Part shown: positions 34,462 through 43,515 of the stretch, one piece after another
How the letters are laid out: each line of letters opens with the position of its first letter
Numbering within the stretch: position 1 is the first letter of the stretch
DNA from: Methanobacteriota archaeon
Lineage (GTDB): Archaea > Methanobacteriota > Methanobacteria > Methanobacteriales > Methanobacteriaceae
DNA: 64,000 nt
Reading direction: 5' to 3'
NCBI GenBank assembly: GCA_023411115.1
Contig: JAEYPF010000002.1
Span: forward strand, 31,276-95,275
Notes under the pieces: model-generated
Database searches by the model: none
The model's input: only the letters and a program-made list of their open reading frames with translations
Told to the model about the DNA's origin: nothing
Translations under genes and position numbers: made by a program

Positions 34462-35622
34462 ATGGGAAAAGGAGAAGAAATAAGTACAACTAAATACCTC
34501 ATTCACGCTCAAATTAATGCTAACGGAATTGTAGAAAAACCTGATGTTGTCGGTGCAATCTTTGGACAAACTGAAGGTCTTTTAAGCAATGATCTTGATT
34601 TAAGAGAATTACAAAAAACAGGACGTATAGGAAGAATCAAAGTAAATATCAATTCACGAGGAGGCCGTTCCAAAGGAGAAATTGTAATTCCATCAAGTCT
34701 TGATAGAGTTGAAACTGCAATCCTTGCAGCATCACTTGAAACTATTAACCGTGTAGGTCCATGTGAAGCTTACATCCAGGTTTCTAAAGTTGAGGATGTT
34801 AGAGCTGTCAAAAGAAGGAAAGTAGTTGACAGAGCAAAAGAATTATACAAAGGAATGATGGAAGAAGTGACTCCTGAAAGCCTTAAAATGATAGAAGAAG
34901 TTAAAGAGGCCATGAGAATTCATGAAATAACTGAATTTGGTGATGAAAGGCTTCCTGCAGGTCCAAATGTTTCCACCTCAGATGCGATCCTTGTGGTTGA
35001 AGGAAGAGCCGATGTTTTAAATCTCCTTAGATACGGGGTTAAAAATGCCATAGCAGTAGAAGGTGTAAGCGTACCTAAAACTGTTGCTGAATTAACCAAA
35101 AATAAAACCGTAACTGCATTTGTAGATGGAGATAGAGGTGGAGAGCTCATATTAAAAGAATTATTACAGGTTGGTGAAGTCGATTACGTCACCAGAGCTC
35201 CAAGAGGAAAAGAAGTAGAAGATCTTGCTAAAGAAGAAGTTATGGTAGCTCTAAGAGATAAAATACCAGTTGAACAGATGTACCATGACCTTGGAGTTAA
35301 AGTTGAAAAAATAGAAGAGAAAGAAAAAGATAAAGCTGAAGATAAGATTACTGTTCTTAAAAATGTATTAAAAGATCTAGAAGGTTCAGGGAATGCAGAA
35401 ATCTTCGATGATGCTTTAAATATTCTTAAAGAAGTTAAAGTTGAAAATCTCTATGATGAACTTAAAAACGTTGAAAATAATGCTTATGCAGTAGTATTTG
35501 ACGGCGTTATAAGTCAGAGATTAATAGACATCGCCAAAGAAAAGGGACTTAAACATATTGTTGCAGTCAGAATGAGTGATGTAGTTAAAAAACCAAGTCC
35601 AATTAAAGTTATAACAAGATAA
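34462..35622 (+). CDS. dnaG: Archaeal DnaG primase-like protein
   Basis: 386 residues. The central Toprim domain (ILVVEGRADVLNLLRYGVKNAIAVEG and VTAFVDGDRGGELILKEL) is flanked by the archaeal N-terminal domain beginning EISTTKYLIHAQINANGIVEKPDVVGAIFGQTEG. Archaeal DnaG can synthesise primers in vitro and is also a stable partner of the RNA exosome. GGAGGCCC lies before the ATG. In the short upstream gap GGGTATTTCC/GGAAAGCCC (about 34375-34413) can pair imperfectly. The downstream hairpin is listed separately. Confidence 0.94.
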   Translation: MGKGEEISTTKYLIHAQINANGIVEKPDVVGAIFGQTEGLLSNDLDLRELQKTGRIGRIKVNINSRGGRSKGEIVIPSSLDRVETAILAASLETINRVGPCEAYIQVSKVEDVRAVKRRKVVDRAKELYKGMMEEVTPESLKMIEEVKEAMRIHEITEFGDERLPAGPNVSTSDAILVVEGRADVLNLLRYGVKNAIAVEGVSVPKTVAELTKNKTVTAFVDGDRGGELILKELLQVGEVDYVTRAPRGKEVEDLAKEEVMVALRDKIPVEQMYHDLGVKVEKIEEKEKDKAEDKITVLKNVLKDLEGSGNAEIFDDALNILKEVKVENLYDELKNVENNAYAVVFDGVISQRLIDIAKEKGLKHIVAVRMSDVVKKPSPIKVITR

Positions 35623-35632
35623 CTTTCCAAAT

Positions 35633-35653
35633 TCCACTGAATAATTCAGTGGA
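35633..35653 (+). terminator. Triloop hairpin after dnaG
   Basis: TCCACTGAA-TAA-TTCAGTGGA, 9 perfect pairs with a 3-nt loop, 11 bp after the dnaG stop. The following sequence contains TTTT but no long T-run, so it may protect or process the 3' end rather than terminate. Confidence 0.4.
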
Positions 35654-35682
35654 TACCATTTTGATATTACTAAATTTAAAAC

Positions 35683-35723
35683 TTGCGGGATGCATTTAAT
35701 TTAAACATTCCCGCAAATAGGGG
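35683..35723 (+). promoter_or_regulatory. Hairpin abutting the ribosome site of the Lon-like gene
   Basis: TTGCGGGA (35683-35690) pairs with TCCCGCAA (35709-35716) around an 18-nt AT-rich loop. This GC-rich stem stands out in the region and ends two bases before the ribosome site AGGGG (35719-35723). It could modulate access to that site or serve as the end of the dnaG transcript. Confidence 0.4.
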
Positions 35724-35731
35724 TATTTATT

Positions 35732-37243
35732 ATGTATGTTAACATGAAAAAAGAGTTTTTAGAAGATATAGAAACTACAAAAGACATTTTAATACCAAAA
35801 GACCCCTTAAATAGAGTTATCGGGCACGATGATATTATAGAATTTGTAAAAATTGCTGCAAAACAGAGGAGAAATCTCCTGCTTGTCGGGCCTCCAGGAA
35901 TTGGAAAATCATTGATAGCCCAGGCTATTTCTTTTCATTTAAATGAACCTAATGAAGAAATAACCGTTGTACACAATCCAGAAAGACCTGAACGGCCTTT
36001 TGTTGAGATTAAAACTCGTAAAGAAATGGAAAGTGAAAAAATAAATCTACAAAAAGCTGAAGGAGACATAGTAGACCCTATGGAAGTTCCAGAAGCTGTT
36101 GCAGAAAGACTTGGATTTAGATGTGTTCATTGTGGAAGTTTCAACAGCGCATATCAAAGCATATGTTCCAGCTGCGGAGGCGACAAATTTTCTCATATCA
36201 ATGCAAGAAGAAAACATCTTGGTGATCTCTTAGGAATGTTTGAGATGAACAGCGGCCCTATAAGCATTCCTCAAGACAGGGTAACTACCACCAGGGTGAA
36301 AAATGGAAAGGAAGAAGTTGTAATATATGAGAGGATAGATGGAGACAAAATTAAGATACTTGACCAGACTGCCCTTGAGAAACGGCGCGAAATTGTGGAT
36401 GAAAAACCAAAAAATGTTATTGTCCCACTTGAAAGAAAATTATTTATTCAGGCCACCGGGGCTAGTGAAACAGAACTTTTAGGAGATGTAAGACACGATC
36501 CTTATGGAGGGCATCCTGATTTAGGAACACAACCTTATGAAAGAGTTGTGCCTGGTGCAATACATGAAGCCCATGAAGGAGTTCTTTTTATAGATGAAAT
36601 AGTGCATATTGCAGGATTGCAACGTTATATATTTAGTGCGATGCAGGATAAAGTATTTCCAATCATTGGAAGGAATCCTCAAAGCGCTGGAAGTTCGGTT
36701 AAAGTTGAAAATGTTCCTTGTGATTTTATTTTTGTTGGAGCATGCAATATACGTGATATACAATACATTTTACCGCCACTGCGCTCAAGAATACAGGGAG
36801 AAGGTTATGAGATCCTTATGAAGACAACGATGCCTGATACTGAAGAAAATGCTGCAAAACTTGCACAGTTTGTAGCTCAAGAAATTGAAATGGATGGTAA
36901 AATACCTCATGCAACAAGAGGAGCCGTCGAACTCTTGATTGGTGAAGCAAGGAAGAGAGCAAGGATTATAGATGATCAGAGAGATTCTCTAACTCTTAGG
37001 TTAAGAGATCTTGGTGGTGTTGTAAGAATGGCTGGAGATATGGCTGTAATGGACGGCGATAAACTTATAAGTGAAAACCATATGAATTTTGCCATAAATA
37101 ATGCCATTTCTATCGAAGATCAGATACTTAAAAGGTATAACTCATTTGAAAATGCTATACAAAAAGATTTGTCAAGTTCTCAAAGTATGGGCAATGGAAA
37201 GGGACACGGCCCAAATGAAAATGTAGACAGAAGCTATATGTAG
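35732..37243 (+). CDS. Lon/LonB-like AAA+ ATPase lacking the protease domain
   Basis: 503 residues. Walker A GPPGIGKS at 53-60, Walker B VLFIDEI near 284-290, and the sensor and lid region in PPLRSRIQGEGYEI and GVVRMAGDMAV. Between the Walker motifs is a zinc ribbon (Cys131, Cys134, Cys145, Cys148) where LonB has its membrane insert. The chain ends about 40 residues after the lid, so the Ser-Lys protease domain is absent and no membrane segment is present. It is therefore a soluble ATPase, perhaps an unfoldase or a nucleic-acid remodeller. AGGGG precedes the ATG. Confidence 0.8.
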   Translation: MYVNMKKEFLEDIETTKDILIPKDPLNRVIGHDDIIEFVKIAAKQRRNLLLVGPPGIGKSLIAQAISFHLNEPNEEITVVHNPERPERPFVEIKTRKEMESEKINLQKAEGDIVDPMEVPEAVAERLGFRCVHCGSFNSAYQSICSSCGGDKFSHINARRKHLGDLLGMFEMNSGPISIPQDRVTTTRVKNGKEEVVIYERIDGDKIKILDQTALEKRREIVDEKPKNVIVPLERKLFIQATGASETELLGDVRHDPYGGHPDLGTQPYERVVPGAIHEAHEGVLFIDEIVHIAGLQRYIFSAMQDKVFPIIGRNPQSAGSSVKVENVPCDFIFVGACNIRDIQYILPPLRSRIQGEGYEILMKTTMPDTEENAAKLAQFVAQEIEMDGKIPHATRGAVELLIGEARKRARIIDDQRDSLTLRLRDLGGVVRMAGDMAVMDGDKLISENHMNFAINNAISIEDQILKRYNSFENAIQKDLSSSQSMGNGKGHGPNENVDRSYM

Positions 37244-37326
37244 TAAAATTTATGTAGTATAATCCCTAATACCCAAATACGCTATTATCTAATTCAATTA
37301 AAAACAAACATGCCATAGCTGATACC

Positions 37327-38295
37327 ATGAATCCATATTCCAATCAATTGAGAAGAAACGGAGGAGACGTTGTTTCTGAAACCCACAGCTATGACATGAG
37401 AAATTCTATTTTAGAAGAATATGATTTTCCTGAGATGATAGAAGACTATTTAATCGAACTTGAGATAAGAAATTACTCAAGAAATACCATCAAAACTTAT
37501 AAATCAATAGTCATTAATTTTCATAACTTTTTACAGCTTGAAAAAAACCTTACCGATGATCGAAGGGTTTTAAGGGCATTTAAGAAGTATATAACCCATT
37601 TAAAGCGTAACAAAAACGTTTCACAGAACTACATCTATCTGGTAACTGTCGTGGTGAAGAAGTTCTTTGAATTTGGCGGCATTCATATTTTAAAGGAAAT
37701 TAAAACACCTAAACGAACAAAATCACTTCCTAAACATCTTAATGAACAGGAAGTTAAAAATCTAATAAATGCCTTTGACAAAAGAGATAACCTATCTAAA
37801 TGTGCAGAGGTTATAAACATCAGAAATAAAGTAATTTTGGCTTTGCTTTATTCATCAGGGCTCAGAGTTTCAGAATTGGTGTATCTTAATACAGATAACG
37901 TTGATCTAAGCGAAAGGACAATAAGGATACGTGGAAAAGGAGAAAAAGACAGGATTGTGCTTTTTGATGGAGCAACAAAAGTTCTGATTGAAGAATACAT
38001 GGAAAAAAAATCCGACGACAGCCCATTTCTCTTTGTAAACCGATCTGGAAACCATTTGACTCCAAGATATATCCAGATGATGATTAAAGACCACGCTAAA
38101 GCTGCAGGAATTAAAAAGAAGGTGACACCCCACATCTTAAGGCACTCATTTGCAACTCACCTTTTAAAGAATGGTGTTGATATCAGGGCTATTCAGCAGC
38201 TTTTAGGGCATTCTAATTTGAGTACGACTCAGATTTATACCAGTGTTGATATGCAGACCTTGAAAAACGTTTATGATAGAGCTAAGACTGTTTAA
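37327..38295 (+). CDS. xerA: Tyrosine recombinase XerA
   Basis: 322 residues. An N-terminal SAM-like core-binding domain (residues about 38-125: EDYLIELEIRNYSRNTIKTYKS) and a catalytic domain with Arg180 (SSGLRVSEL), His269-x-x-Arg272 (HILRHSFATHLL), His295 (LLGHSNL) and Tyr304 (TQIYTS). It resolves chromosome dimers at the archaeal dif site. A complete catalytic set and chromosomal housekeeping neighbours favour XerA over a phage integrase. No good ribosome site is seen at ATG 37327; a later ATG at 37396 is possible. Confidence 0.92.
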   Translation: MNPYSNQLRRNGGDVVSETHSYDMRNSILEEYDFPEMIEDYLIELEIRNYSRNTIKTYKSIVINFHNFLQLEKNLTDDRRVLRAFKKYITHLKRNKNVSQNYIYLVTVVVKKFFEFGGIHILKEIKTPKRTKSLPKHLNEQEVKNLINAFDKRDNLSKCAEVINIRNKVILALLYSSGLRVSELVYLNTDNVDLSERTIRIRGKGEKDRIVLFDGATKVLIEEYMEKKSDDSPFLFVNRSGNHLTPRYIQMMIKDHAKAAGIKKKVTPHILRHSFATHLLKNGVDIRAIQQLLGHSNLSTTQIYTSVDMQTLKNVYDRAKTV

Positions 38296-38381
38296 TTCAA
38301 TTCTATAATATTTTCAGCTATTTTTTAAATATCTATTAACATATTAGTTAATTTTCCGCAGCGAAACGAGGATTTTTTGAT

Positions 38382-38405
38382 CAACCTTTTTTTGAAAAAA
38401 GGTTG
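38382..38405. promoter_or_regulatory. Long perfect hairpin between xerA and the WYL gene
   Basis: CAACCTTTTTT (38382-38392) and AAAAAAGGTTG (38395-38405) form an 11-bp stem with a 2-nt gap. It is preceded by GCAGCGAAACGAGG and ATTTTTTGATC (38358-38381). The unit looks like a dispersed intergenic repeat. It lies 38 bp before the WYL gene start, or it may end the xerA transcript. Confidence 0.4.
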
Positions 38406-38443
38406 TCGTAAATTCCATATATTCCCAAAAACATAATAACAGT

Positions 38444-38749
38444 ATGGAAAATAATATTAAAAAAATAATCTGTTCTGCAATACAGTCAAAGCAAATGATC
38501 CAGTTCAACTACGAAGACAGCACCCGTGTGGCTGAACCGTACTGTTATGGGGAGGGTAAGACAGGCGATGAATTTTTAAGGGCATTTCAGGTCAAAGGAC
38601 ACAGCAAATCAGGTAATCCTGCTGGATGGAAGCTTTTTAGGGCTTCTAAGATGGAAAATATAATAATTACCAAAGACTATTTTGCCATTGGGCATCATTA
38701 TGGTAAAGAACCTGTAATTAAAAATGCTTACTGCTGTATTGAACTATAG
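38444..38749 (+). CDS. Stand-alone WYL-domain protein
   Basis: 101 residues that match a single WYL fold: AIQSKQMIQFNYEDSTRVAEPYCYG near the start, FLRAFQVKGHSKSGNPAGWKLFRASKMENIII in the middle. WYL domains usually sense ligands or nucleic acids at the C terminus of helix-turn-helix regulators; here no DNA-binding part is attached. It might act with a separate regulator. The start ATG has no strong ribosome site, but a hairpin lies just upstream. Confidence 0.7.
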   Translation: MENNIKKIICSAIQSKQMIQFNYEDSTRVAEPYCYGEGKTGDEFLRAFQVKGHSKSGNPAGWKLFRASKMENIIITKDYFAIGHHYGKEPVIKNAYCCIEL

Positions 38750-39088
38750 AATTCATTCCATATCTTTAATTTAATAGACCCACCAATGCACTAAATATAA
38801 CCTCTATTTTTCCTATTTGAATTTAATCTACCACAGCTATATCATTAATCAAAAACACGTCTTTAGTACTTCTTATAATTCATAGTCTTCCAATTAGCCT
38901 AAATATACCCTTTTATTTTTTTAAATTAAAAGAGGCACAAAGTTAAAAGTTTATTTAAATCTCAATAATTAATTCTATACCTATATTAAGCTTTAAAAAC
39001 ACATATTAGGAATAAATAGTAAAAAATATAAAACATTAAACGCATATATCATATTAATAAAATGATTCAAATATCAAGGAGCCTTTTT
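38750..39088. other. Intergenic region before tspO
   Basis: About 340 bp of AT-rich sequence. A TATA-like AAAATATAAAA at about 39022-39032 fits the tspO promoter. No RNA gene, repeat or coding segment is recognisable. Confidence 0.5.
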
Positions 39089-39577
39089 ATGGAAGCTTTT
39101 AAAAAATCGGAAATTCCAAAACTGATAATATCCATATTAATCCCATTAATTGCAGGTTTTATAGGTTCCATTGCCACATTTTCTTCTATACCAACATGGT
39201 TCGCCATTATATCAAAACCTGCATGGACACCACCTAACTGGGCATTTGGACCCATATGGACAACTTTATTTATCCTAATGGGTATTGCACTTTTCCTCAT
39301 ATGGCGTGAGGGATTTGAAAGACGTGATGTTAAAATAGCAATCTCTATCTTTGGTATACAGCTTGTTTTAAACATATTGTGGTCAGTCATATTCTTTGGA
39401 CTGCGATCCATACTGGGAGGGCTAATTGAAATAGTCTTCTTGTGGATAGTGATACTCATAAATATAATTTTGTTTTACAGGATATCCAAAGCAGCAGGGA
39501 TACTTCTAATACCATACATCTTGTGGGTGACAATTGCTTCATATCTAAATTATACAGTATACCTTTTAAACATCTAA
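39089..39577 (+). CDS. tspO: TspO/MBR family membrane protein
   Basis: 162 residues with five membrane helices. Signature: TFSSIPTWFAIISKPAWTPPNWAFGPIWTTLFILMGIALFLIW, then LNILWSVIFFGLRS and the end NYTVYLLN. TspO proteins bind tetrapyrroles and sterol-like ligands and affect porphyrin handling and stress responses. AAGGAGCC before ATG 39089 fixes the start nine codons inside the longer frame. In a methanogen a tetrapyrrole ligand would link to the F430 and cobamide pathway; this is inference. Confidence 0.9.
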   Translation: MEAFKKSEIPKLIISILIPLIAGFIGSIATFSSIPTWFAIISKPAWTPPNWAFGPIWTTLFILMGIALFLIWREGFERRDVKIAISIFGIQLVLNILWSVIFFGLRSILGGLIEIVFLWIVILINIILFYRISKAAGILLIPYILWVTIASYLNYTVYLLNI

Positions 39578-39604
39578 ATAACCTTTATTTTCATGTTAGT
39601 TCAA

Positions 39605-41857
39605 TTATAAATGGAATTCAGTATCCACATAAGATTTTTCTTTAAAATTAATAATAAATCTAGTACCTTCTGTTCTTTCCAGCTCAATAGTGCCCTTAAT
39701 TTGTTTTGTTAAAGTATTTACAAGCTGCATGCCTAATGAATTTGTATTTTTAAAGTCAAGATCATTTGGGAAACCTATGCCGTTATCTTCTACAATTAAC
39801 TGTAACCCATCAGATTTTTTGTTAAATTTAACCAATATATCACCCTTATTTTTATAAAGGCTGGTAGATTTATAATCTGCGGGTCCGTAACCAGAGATTG
39901 CCGGAAATGCATATTTCAGGCTGTTAGTTATAATTTCATTTACAATTAAAGCTAAAGAAACTGAGGTACTAATATCCAGAAATATATCATCTATGTCCAT
40001 ATTTAGCTCAATTTCAGGGGAAGTCTGGTAAGAATTAAATAATTCTGTGGTCAAATTTCTGATATATTCACCAAAATTTATTTTTTTTAACTCATTTGAC
40101 TTGTAAAGCTTCTCATGGATTAATGCCATTGATCTTGCTCTGTTCTGGCTTTCTTTAAAGACATTTAAAGCTTCTTTATCGTTGATATAGCGCGACTGAA
40201 GACCTAACAGGCTCGATATAATAGTTAAGTTATTTTTGGCCCGATGATGGATTTCCCTCATAAGAATTTCTTTTTCTTTAATGGAGGTCTTAAGCTTTTT
40301 CTCTGCTTTTTTACGTTTAGATGCTTCAAATCCCAATGATATCAAATTAGCAAGTGAAGATGCAAAATCTTGCTCTTCAAAAGTCCAATGTCTTTTTTTA
40401 AGAGTTTCATGGCAAAGTATTCCTACTAAATCTCCTTCCAGCCATACAGGGACATCCATTATTGAAGTAACGCCCTTAGGCTTAAAATATGATTCATTGA
40501 ATTCAGATGTATAATAATAACTTCGGGCATTAGAAGCTGTTATATTATGAAATTTCTTTATAGCTTCAAAATAACGAGGATATTTTGCTGTTTCTATAAC
40601 AAGACCTTTTTCATGAATGTTTCCATCGTAACAGTCCATGCATGTAATTTTTGATTTATCAGGATTAAACAACCAGATACTTACCTGATCAATGTCCAGA
40701 GTTTTTAAAGAAGCTTCTGTAATTTTTTGCAGAGTTTCAGGCATACCAGACAAGTCTTTTTGGAATAATCCCAGTAAAATTTCCTGCCTTTTAATCGTTT
40801 GTTGATTTAACATGCTTTTGCGTAATTCTTTCTGCTTAAGCTTTGTTATATTGCTGCCAATGCACAACATACCTAATTTTTGGGAACTATGATTAATTGG
40901 AGTTACAGATATGAGTACCGGTACAGCTCTGCCGTCTTTAGCCTTCATAACTGTTTCAAAATTGGAAATATAGTTTTCTGTACCTTTACATACTTTAAAT
41001 AATCCTAAATCTTCAGAAAATATCGTTTTCATATCTTTTCCATAAATTTCTGATTCATTATATCCTAATAAGCTTAATCCTGCAGAGTTAACATTTTTAA
41101 TTTTATTATTTCTATCTATTAATACCAGAAAACCAGTCATTGCAGAAACTATCTCATCAGCTGCCATAGCTGGAGTTAAATGAGGCAGCCTGTATCTTAC
41201 AATTCCATAACATAGTAATGCTATACTTAAAGCGGCCACTGTATAAAATGTTTCTGGAATTTTAATAGAAAATAATGGAAGAGTATCTGTAGATACACCT
41301 GTTATCATAGTAAGAGATAATCCTAACAGAAGGTATTTGGCCAGTTTCTTTTCTCCACCATCTGATTTTTTATAATGCATATAAGCAAAAATTATTGCTG
41401 TAGATACCAGTATTGTTATCCATAAATCACTTAAATTATAAAGTAAAGGATTAAGTTGTACAGAATATGCCCAGCCCCAATATTCTTTTACTATATTGAC
41501 TGATGTTAAATTAGATTTAATAAAAAAAAATGAAAACACTAATGACGGTATATATATCAAAGAAAGGATTTTTATTCTGTTTTTAGAATTTAACCTGCCA
41601 GTGATAATTAAAACTATATGCAGAATAAGGGATATAGCTAGGGTCCATATAAAACTGGCACTGTACCAGAGATTGGCCAGATAATATGTGTCTGATTGCC
41701 TGTATCCAAATTCAAGAAATGATAAATAGGCAATCGTAAAACACATCAATGCAGTTAACTGATTTAATCTGTTTTTTGTATTCTTGTAATAGATAAAATT
41801 GCCGAGAAAGATACATAAAATGGATGATAACAATGATATTAACGCATATATGTTCAT
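39605..41857 (-). CDS. Membrane sensor histidine kinase (7TM-PAS-GAF-HisKA_2-HATPase)
   Basis: 750 residues. Seven N-terminal membrane helices (about 1-220) match the histidine kinase 7TM sensor type. A PAS domain follows (about 225-345, MTGFLVLIDRNNKIKNVNSAG), then a GAF domain (about 360-505, LDIDQVSIWLFNPD), then a HisKA_2 domain with phosphoacceptor His in LMREIHHRAKNNLTIISSLLGLQ. The HATPase_c domain has LIVNEIITNSLKYAFP and VEDNGIGFP. GGAGAC precedes the ATG. No response regulator is adjacent. It converges with tspO at 27 bp. Its kinase core is similar to the hybrid kinase at 10556. Confidence 0.9.
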   Translation of the reverse strand: MNIYALISLLSSILCIFLGNFIYYKNTKNRLNQLTALMCFTIAYLSFLEFGYRQSDTYYLANLWYSASFIWTLAISLILHIVLIITGRLNSKNRIKILSLIYIPSLVFSFFFIKSNLTSVNIVKEYWGWAYSVQLNPLLYNLSDLWITILVSTAIIFAYMHYKKSDGGEKKLAKYLLLGLSLTMITGVSTDTLPLFSIKIPETFYTVAALSIALLCYGIVRYRLPHLTPAMAADEIVSAMTGFLVLIDRNNKIKNVNSAGLSLLGYNESEIYGKDMKTIFSEDLGLFKVCKGTENYISNFETVMKAKDGRAVPVLISVTPINHSSQKLGMLCIGSNITKLKQKELRKSMLNQQTIKRQEILLGLFQKDLSGMPETLQKITEASLKTLDIDQVSIWLFNPDKSKITCMDCYDGNIHEKGLVIETAKYPRYFEAIKKFHNITASNARSYYYTSEFNESYFKPKGVTSIMDVPVWLEGDLVGILCHETLKKRHWTFEEQDFASSLANLISLGFEASKRKKAEKKLKTSIKEKEILMREIHHRAKNNLTIISSLLGLQSRYINDKEALNVFKESQNRARSMALIHEKLYKSNELKKINFGEYIRNLTTELFNSYQTSPEIELNMDIDDIFLDISTSVSLALIVNEIITNSLKYAFPAISGYGPADYKSTSLYKNKGDILVKFNKKSDGLQLIVEDNGIGFPNDLDFKNTNSLGMQLVNTLTKQIKGTIELERTEGTRFIINFKEKSYVDTEFHL

Positions 41858-42353
41858 TCTCAGTCTCCTATGGATTTAAATTTTCTTATTTATAATAACA
41901 AAAGTAAATATCCAATATATATGCTTATTTTTGTAATATTAACTTATATACCTTTTCTTAGATTTGTATAATGTTATTATTAGCATTTATCCTTTTAATT
42001 CAAATTATTATTAATAATAAAGAACATAAGAAGTATTTAATTAATGATTAAAAAATATAAAATAAAATAAAAACCTATAATATCATATTTACTATTTTAA
42101 ACATATAAAATTCAAAATTATACTATTTTAAAGCACATAAAGTTAATCGTAGCATTTTAAGCCAATTTTAAACATTAGGATTCGTATCTTGATATTCTCG
42201 CTCAGTTACATTAAAATTGATCTTAAAAATGCAAAAACAAAGTATTTATAATATTTTAAATCTAATCAATAAAGGGAATAAAATACCCATTGATATTACC
42301 ACTTTTGATGCACATATGCATCCGATTTTTAATTAGCATTTTTAGAATTATAT
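41858..42353. other. Long AT-rich intergenic region between kinase and bioY
   Basis: About 500 bp, nearly all A and T, with a short imperfect direct repeat (ACTATTTTAA near 42089 and 42122). I see no RNA gene or protein-coding segment. It holds divergent promoters for the kinase and bioY genes. Confidence 0.5.
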
Positions 42354-42386
42354 AATATCAATCATGATATTGTTAGCCAATATCAT
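42354..42386. promoter_or_regulatory. Three alternating AATATCA/TGATATT half-sites, probable bioY operator
   Basis: AATATCA (42354-42360), TGATATT (42365-42371) and AATATCA (42379-42385) form two overlapping inverted repeats. The second is a perfect 9-bp palindrome, ATGATATTG-TTAGC-CAATATCAT (42364-42386). The first half-site overlaps the TATA-like TATATAAT (about 42349-42356). The second palindrome covers the expected start point and abuts the ribosome site AGGAGG, an ideal place for repression by a biotin-responsive factor. The regulator is unknown. Confidence 0.55.
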
Positions 42387-42400
42387 TAGGAGGCAAAATA

Positions 42401-43063
42401 ATGCAAACATCGATGGTTAATAATTATTTCGAAAAGAGATACACATTCTTTAAATGGCGTCATGATTCATCATTTGTTAATAAGGCAGTCCTGGCTTTGA
42501 TAATGGCATGCATTACAGGAATCTTGGCACAGGTTGTTATACCTCTTCCATGGACTCCAGTACCAGTTACAGGGCAAACCTTCGCAGTGCTAATGGCTGG
42601 AATTGTTCTCGGTAGATACTGGGGAGGAATCAGTCAGGTTTTATACGTTGGAATAGGCTTAGCAGGTGTTCCATGGTTTGCTGGAATGGCTGGAGGTTAT
42701 GCTGCCATTTTAACTGCAAGTGGGGGCTATTTAATAGGTTTCATATTAGCTGCATTATTCCTTGGTCATTTAACTGATAAATTCATTAGAGCAAGAAGCT
42801 TTACCCCTATGCTTGGATTAATGTTCTTTGCAAACTTTGCACTTATTTATATTCCAGGAGTAGTAGGTTTAGGAATATGGATGTATATGGCAGGTATACA
42901 ACCAACTCTATGGAGCATACTTGCAATGGGTGTTCTTCCATTTGTCATTGGTGATTTAATGAAAATTGGAGGAGCAGCAGCATTAACCAAAGTCATTACT
43001 CCAAAAAAACCCTTCGGTGACGAAGTGGACGTTAAAGAAGCTACGACCTGGAGATTATTCTGA
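42401..43063 (+). CDS. bioY: Biotin transporter BioY
   Basis: 220 residues with six membrane helices. It is the biotin-binding S component of an ECF-type importer, or works alone. Signature: IPLPWTPVPVTGQTFAVLMAGIVLGRYWGG and LYVGIGLAGVPWFAGMAGGYAAILTASGGYLIGF. An AGGAGG ribosome site precedes the ATG. No ECF ATPase genes are adjacent. The overlapping palindromes just upstream suggest control by biotin supply. Confidence 0.93.
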   Translation: MQTSMVNNYFEKRYTFFKWRHDSSFVNKAVLALIMACITGILAQVVIPLPWTPVPVTGQTFAVLMAGIVLGRYWGGISQVLYVGIGLAGVPWFAGMAGGYAAILTASGGYLIGFILAALFLGHLTDKFIRARSFTPMLGLMFFANFALIYIPGVVGLGIWMYMAGIQPTLWSILAMGVLPFVIGDLMKIGGAAALTKVITPKKPFGDEVDVKEATTWRLF

Positions 43064-43112
43064 TATATTCAGAACTCCTTCTACTTTTTTAATTAATTTA
43101 TTTTTGATAATA

Positions 43113-43511
43113 ATGAAAATCAGAGCACACCATCTTTTATGTATGCAGGGATTTCAGGGATATGGATACAGCGAAGATTTTAGCAAAAACATGGCTAAAA
43201 TAATTGAAAATTTCAAATCAACCCCTGAATATGAAATAGAAATAGTTATTGAAAGCGATGCGATCTGTGCCTGTTGTCCACATGATGTAGATGGAAACTG
43301 TCATGAAAATCAAGGATCCGATAAAAAGATCAATGCGATGGATACCAGAGTACTTAAAAAATTGGAAATACAAGCAGGATCTATTTTTGAGGTAGAAGAA
43401 ATATTTAATATTATAAATAAAAAATTAAAAACACAATCTGAGGCAATAGAAATATGTAGAGACTGTAAATGGAGTGAAAAGTGTCTCTGGTTTATTTCAA
43501 GATCCCCATAA
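43113..43511 (+). CDS. DUF1284 family protein
   Basis: 132 residues starting MKIRAHHLLCMQGFQGYGYS, the DUF1284 signature. There are several Cys residues (CACCPHDVDGNCHE and ICRDCKWSEKC) that could bind metal or an iron-sulfur cluster. Function unknown. ATG 43113 is chosen on family length; the frame opens earlier inside the bioY gene. It may be co-transcribed with bioY (about 50-bp gap). Confidence 0.8.
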   Translation: MKIRAHHLLCMQGFQGYGYSEDFSKNMAKIIENFKSTPEYEIEIVIESDAICACCPHDVDGNCHENQGSDKKINAMDTRVLKKLEIQAGSIFEVEEIFNIINKKLKTQSEAIEICRDCKWSEKCLWFISRSP

Positions 43512-43515
43512 ATGA

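Noticed and set aside
35732..37243. LonB protease
   Set aside because: No membrane helices and no Ser-Lys protease domain in the 503 residues.
37327..38295. Phage or integrative-element integrase
   Set aside because: No tRNA, att-like repeats or phage genes nearby; length and neighbours fit the chromosomal XerA.
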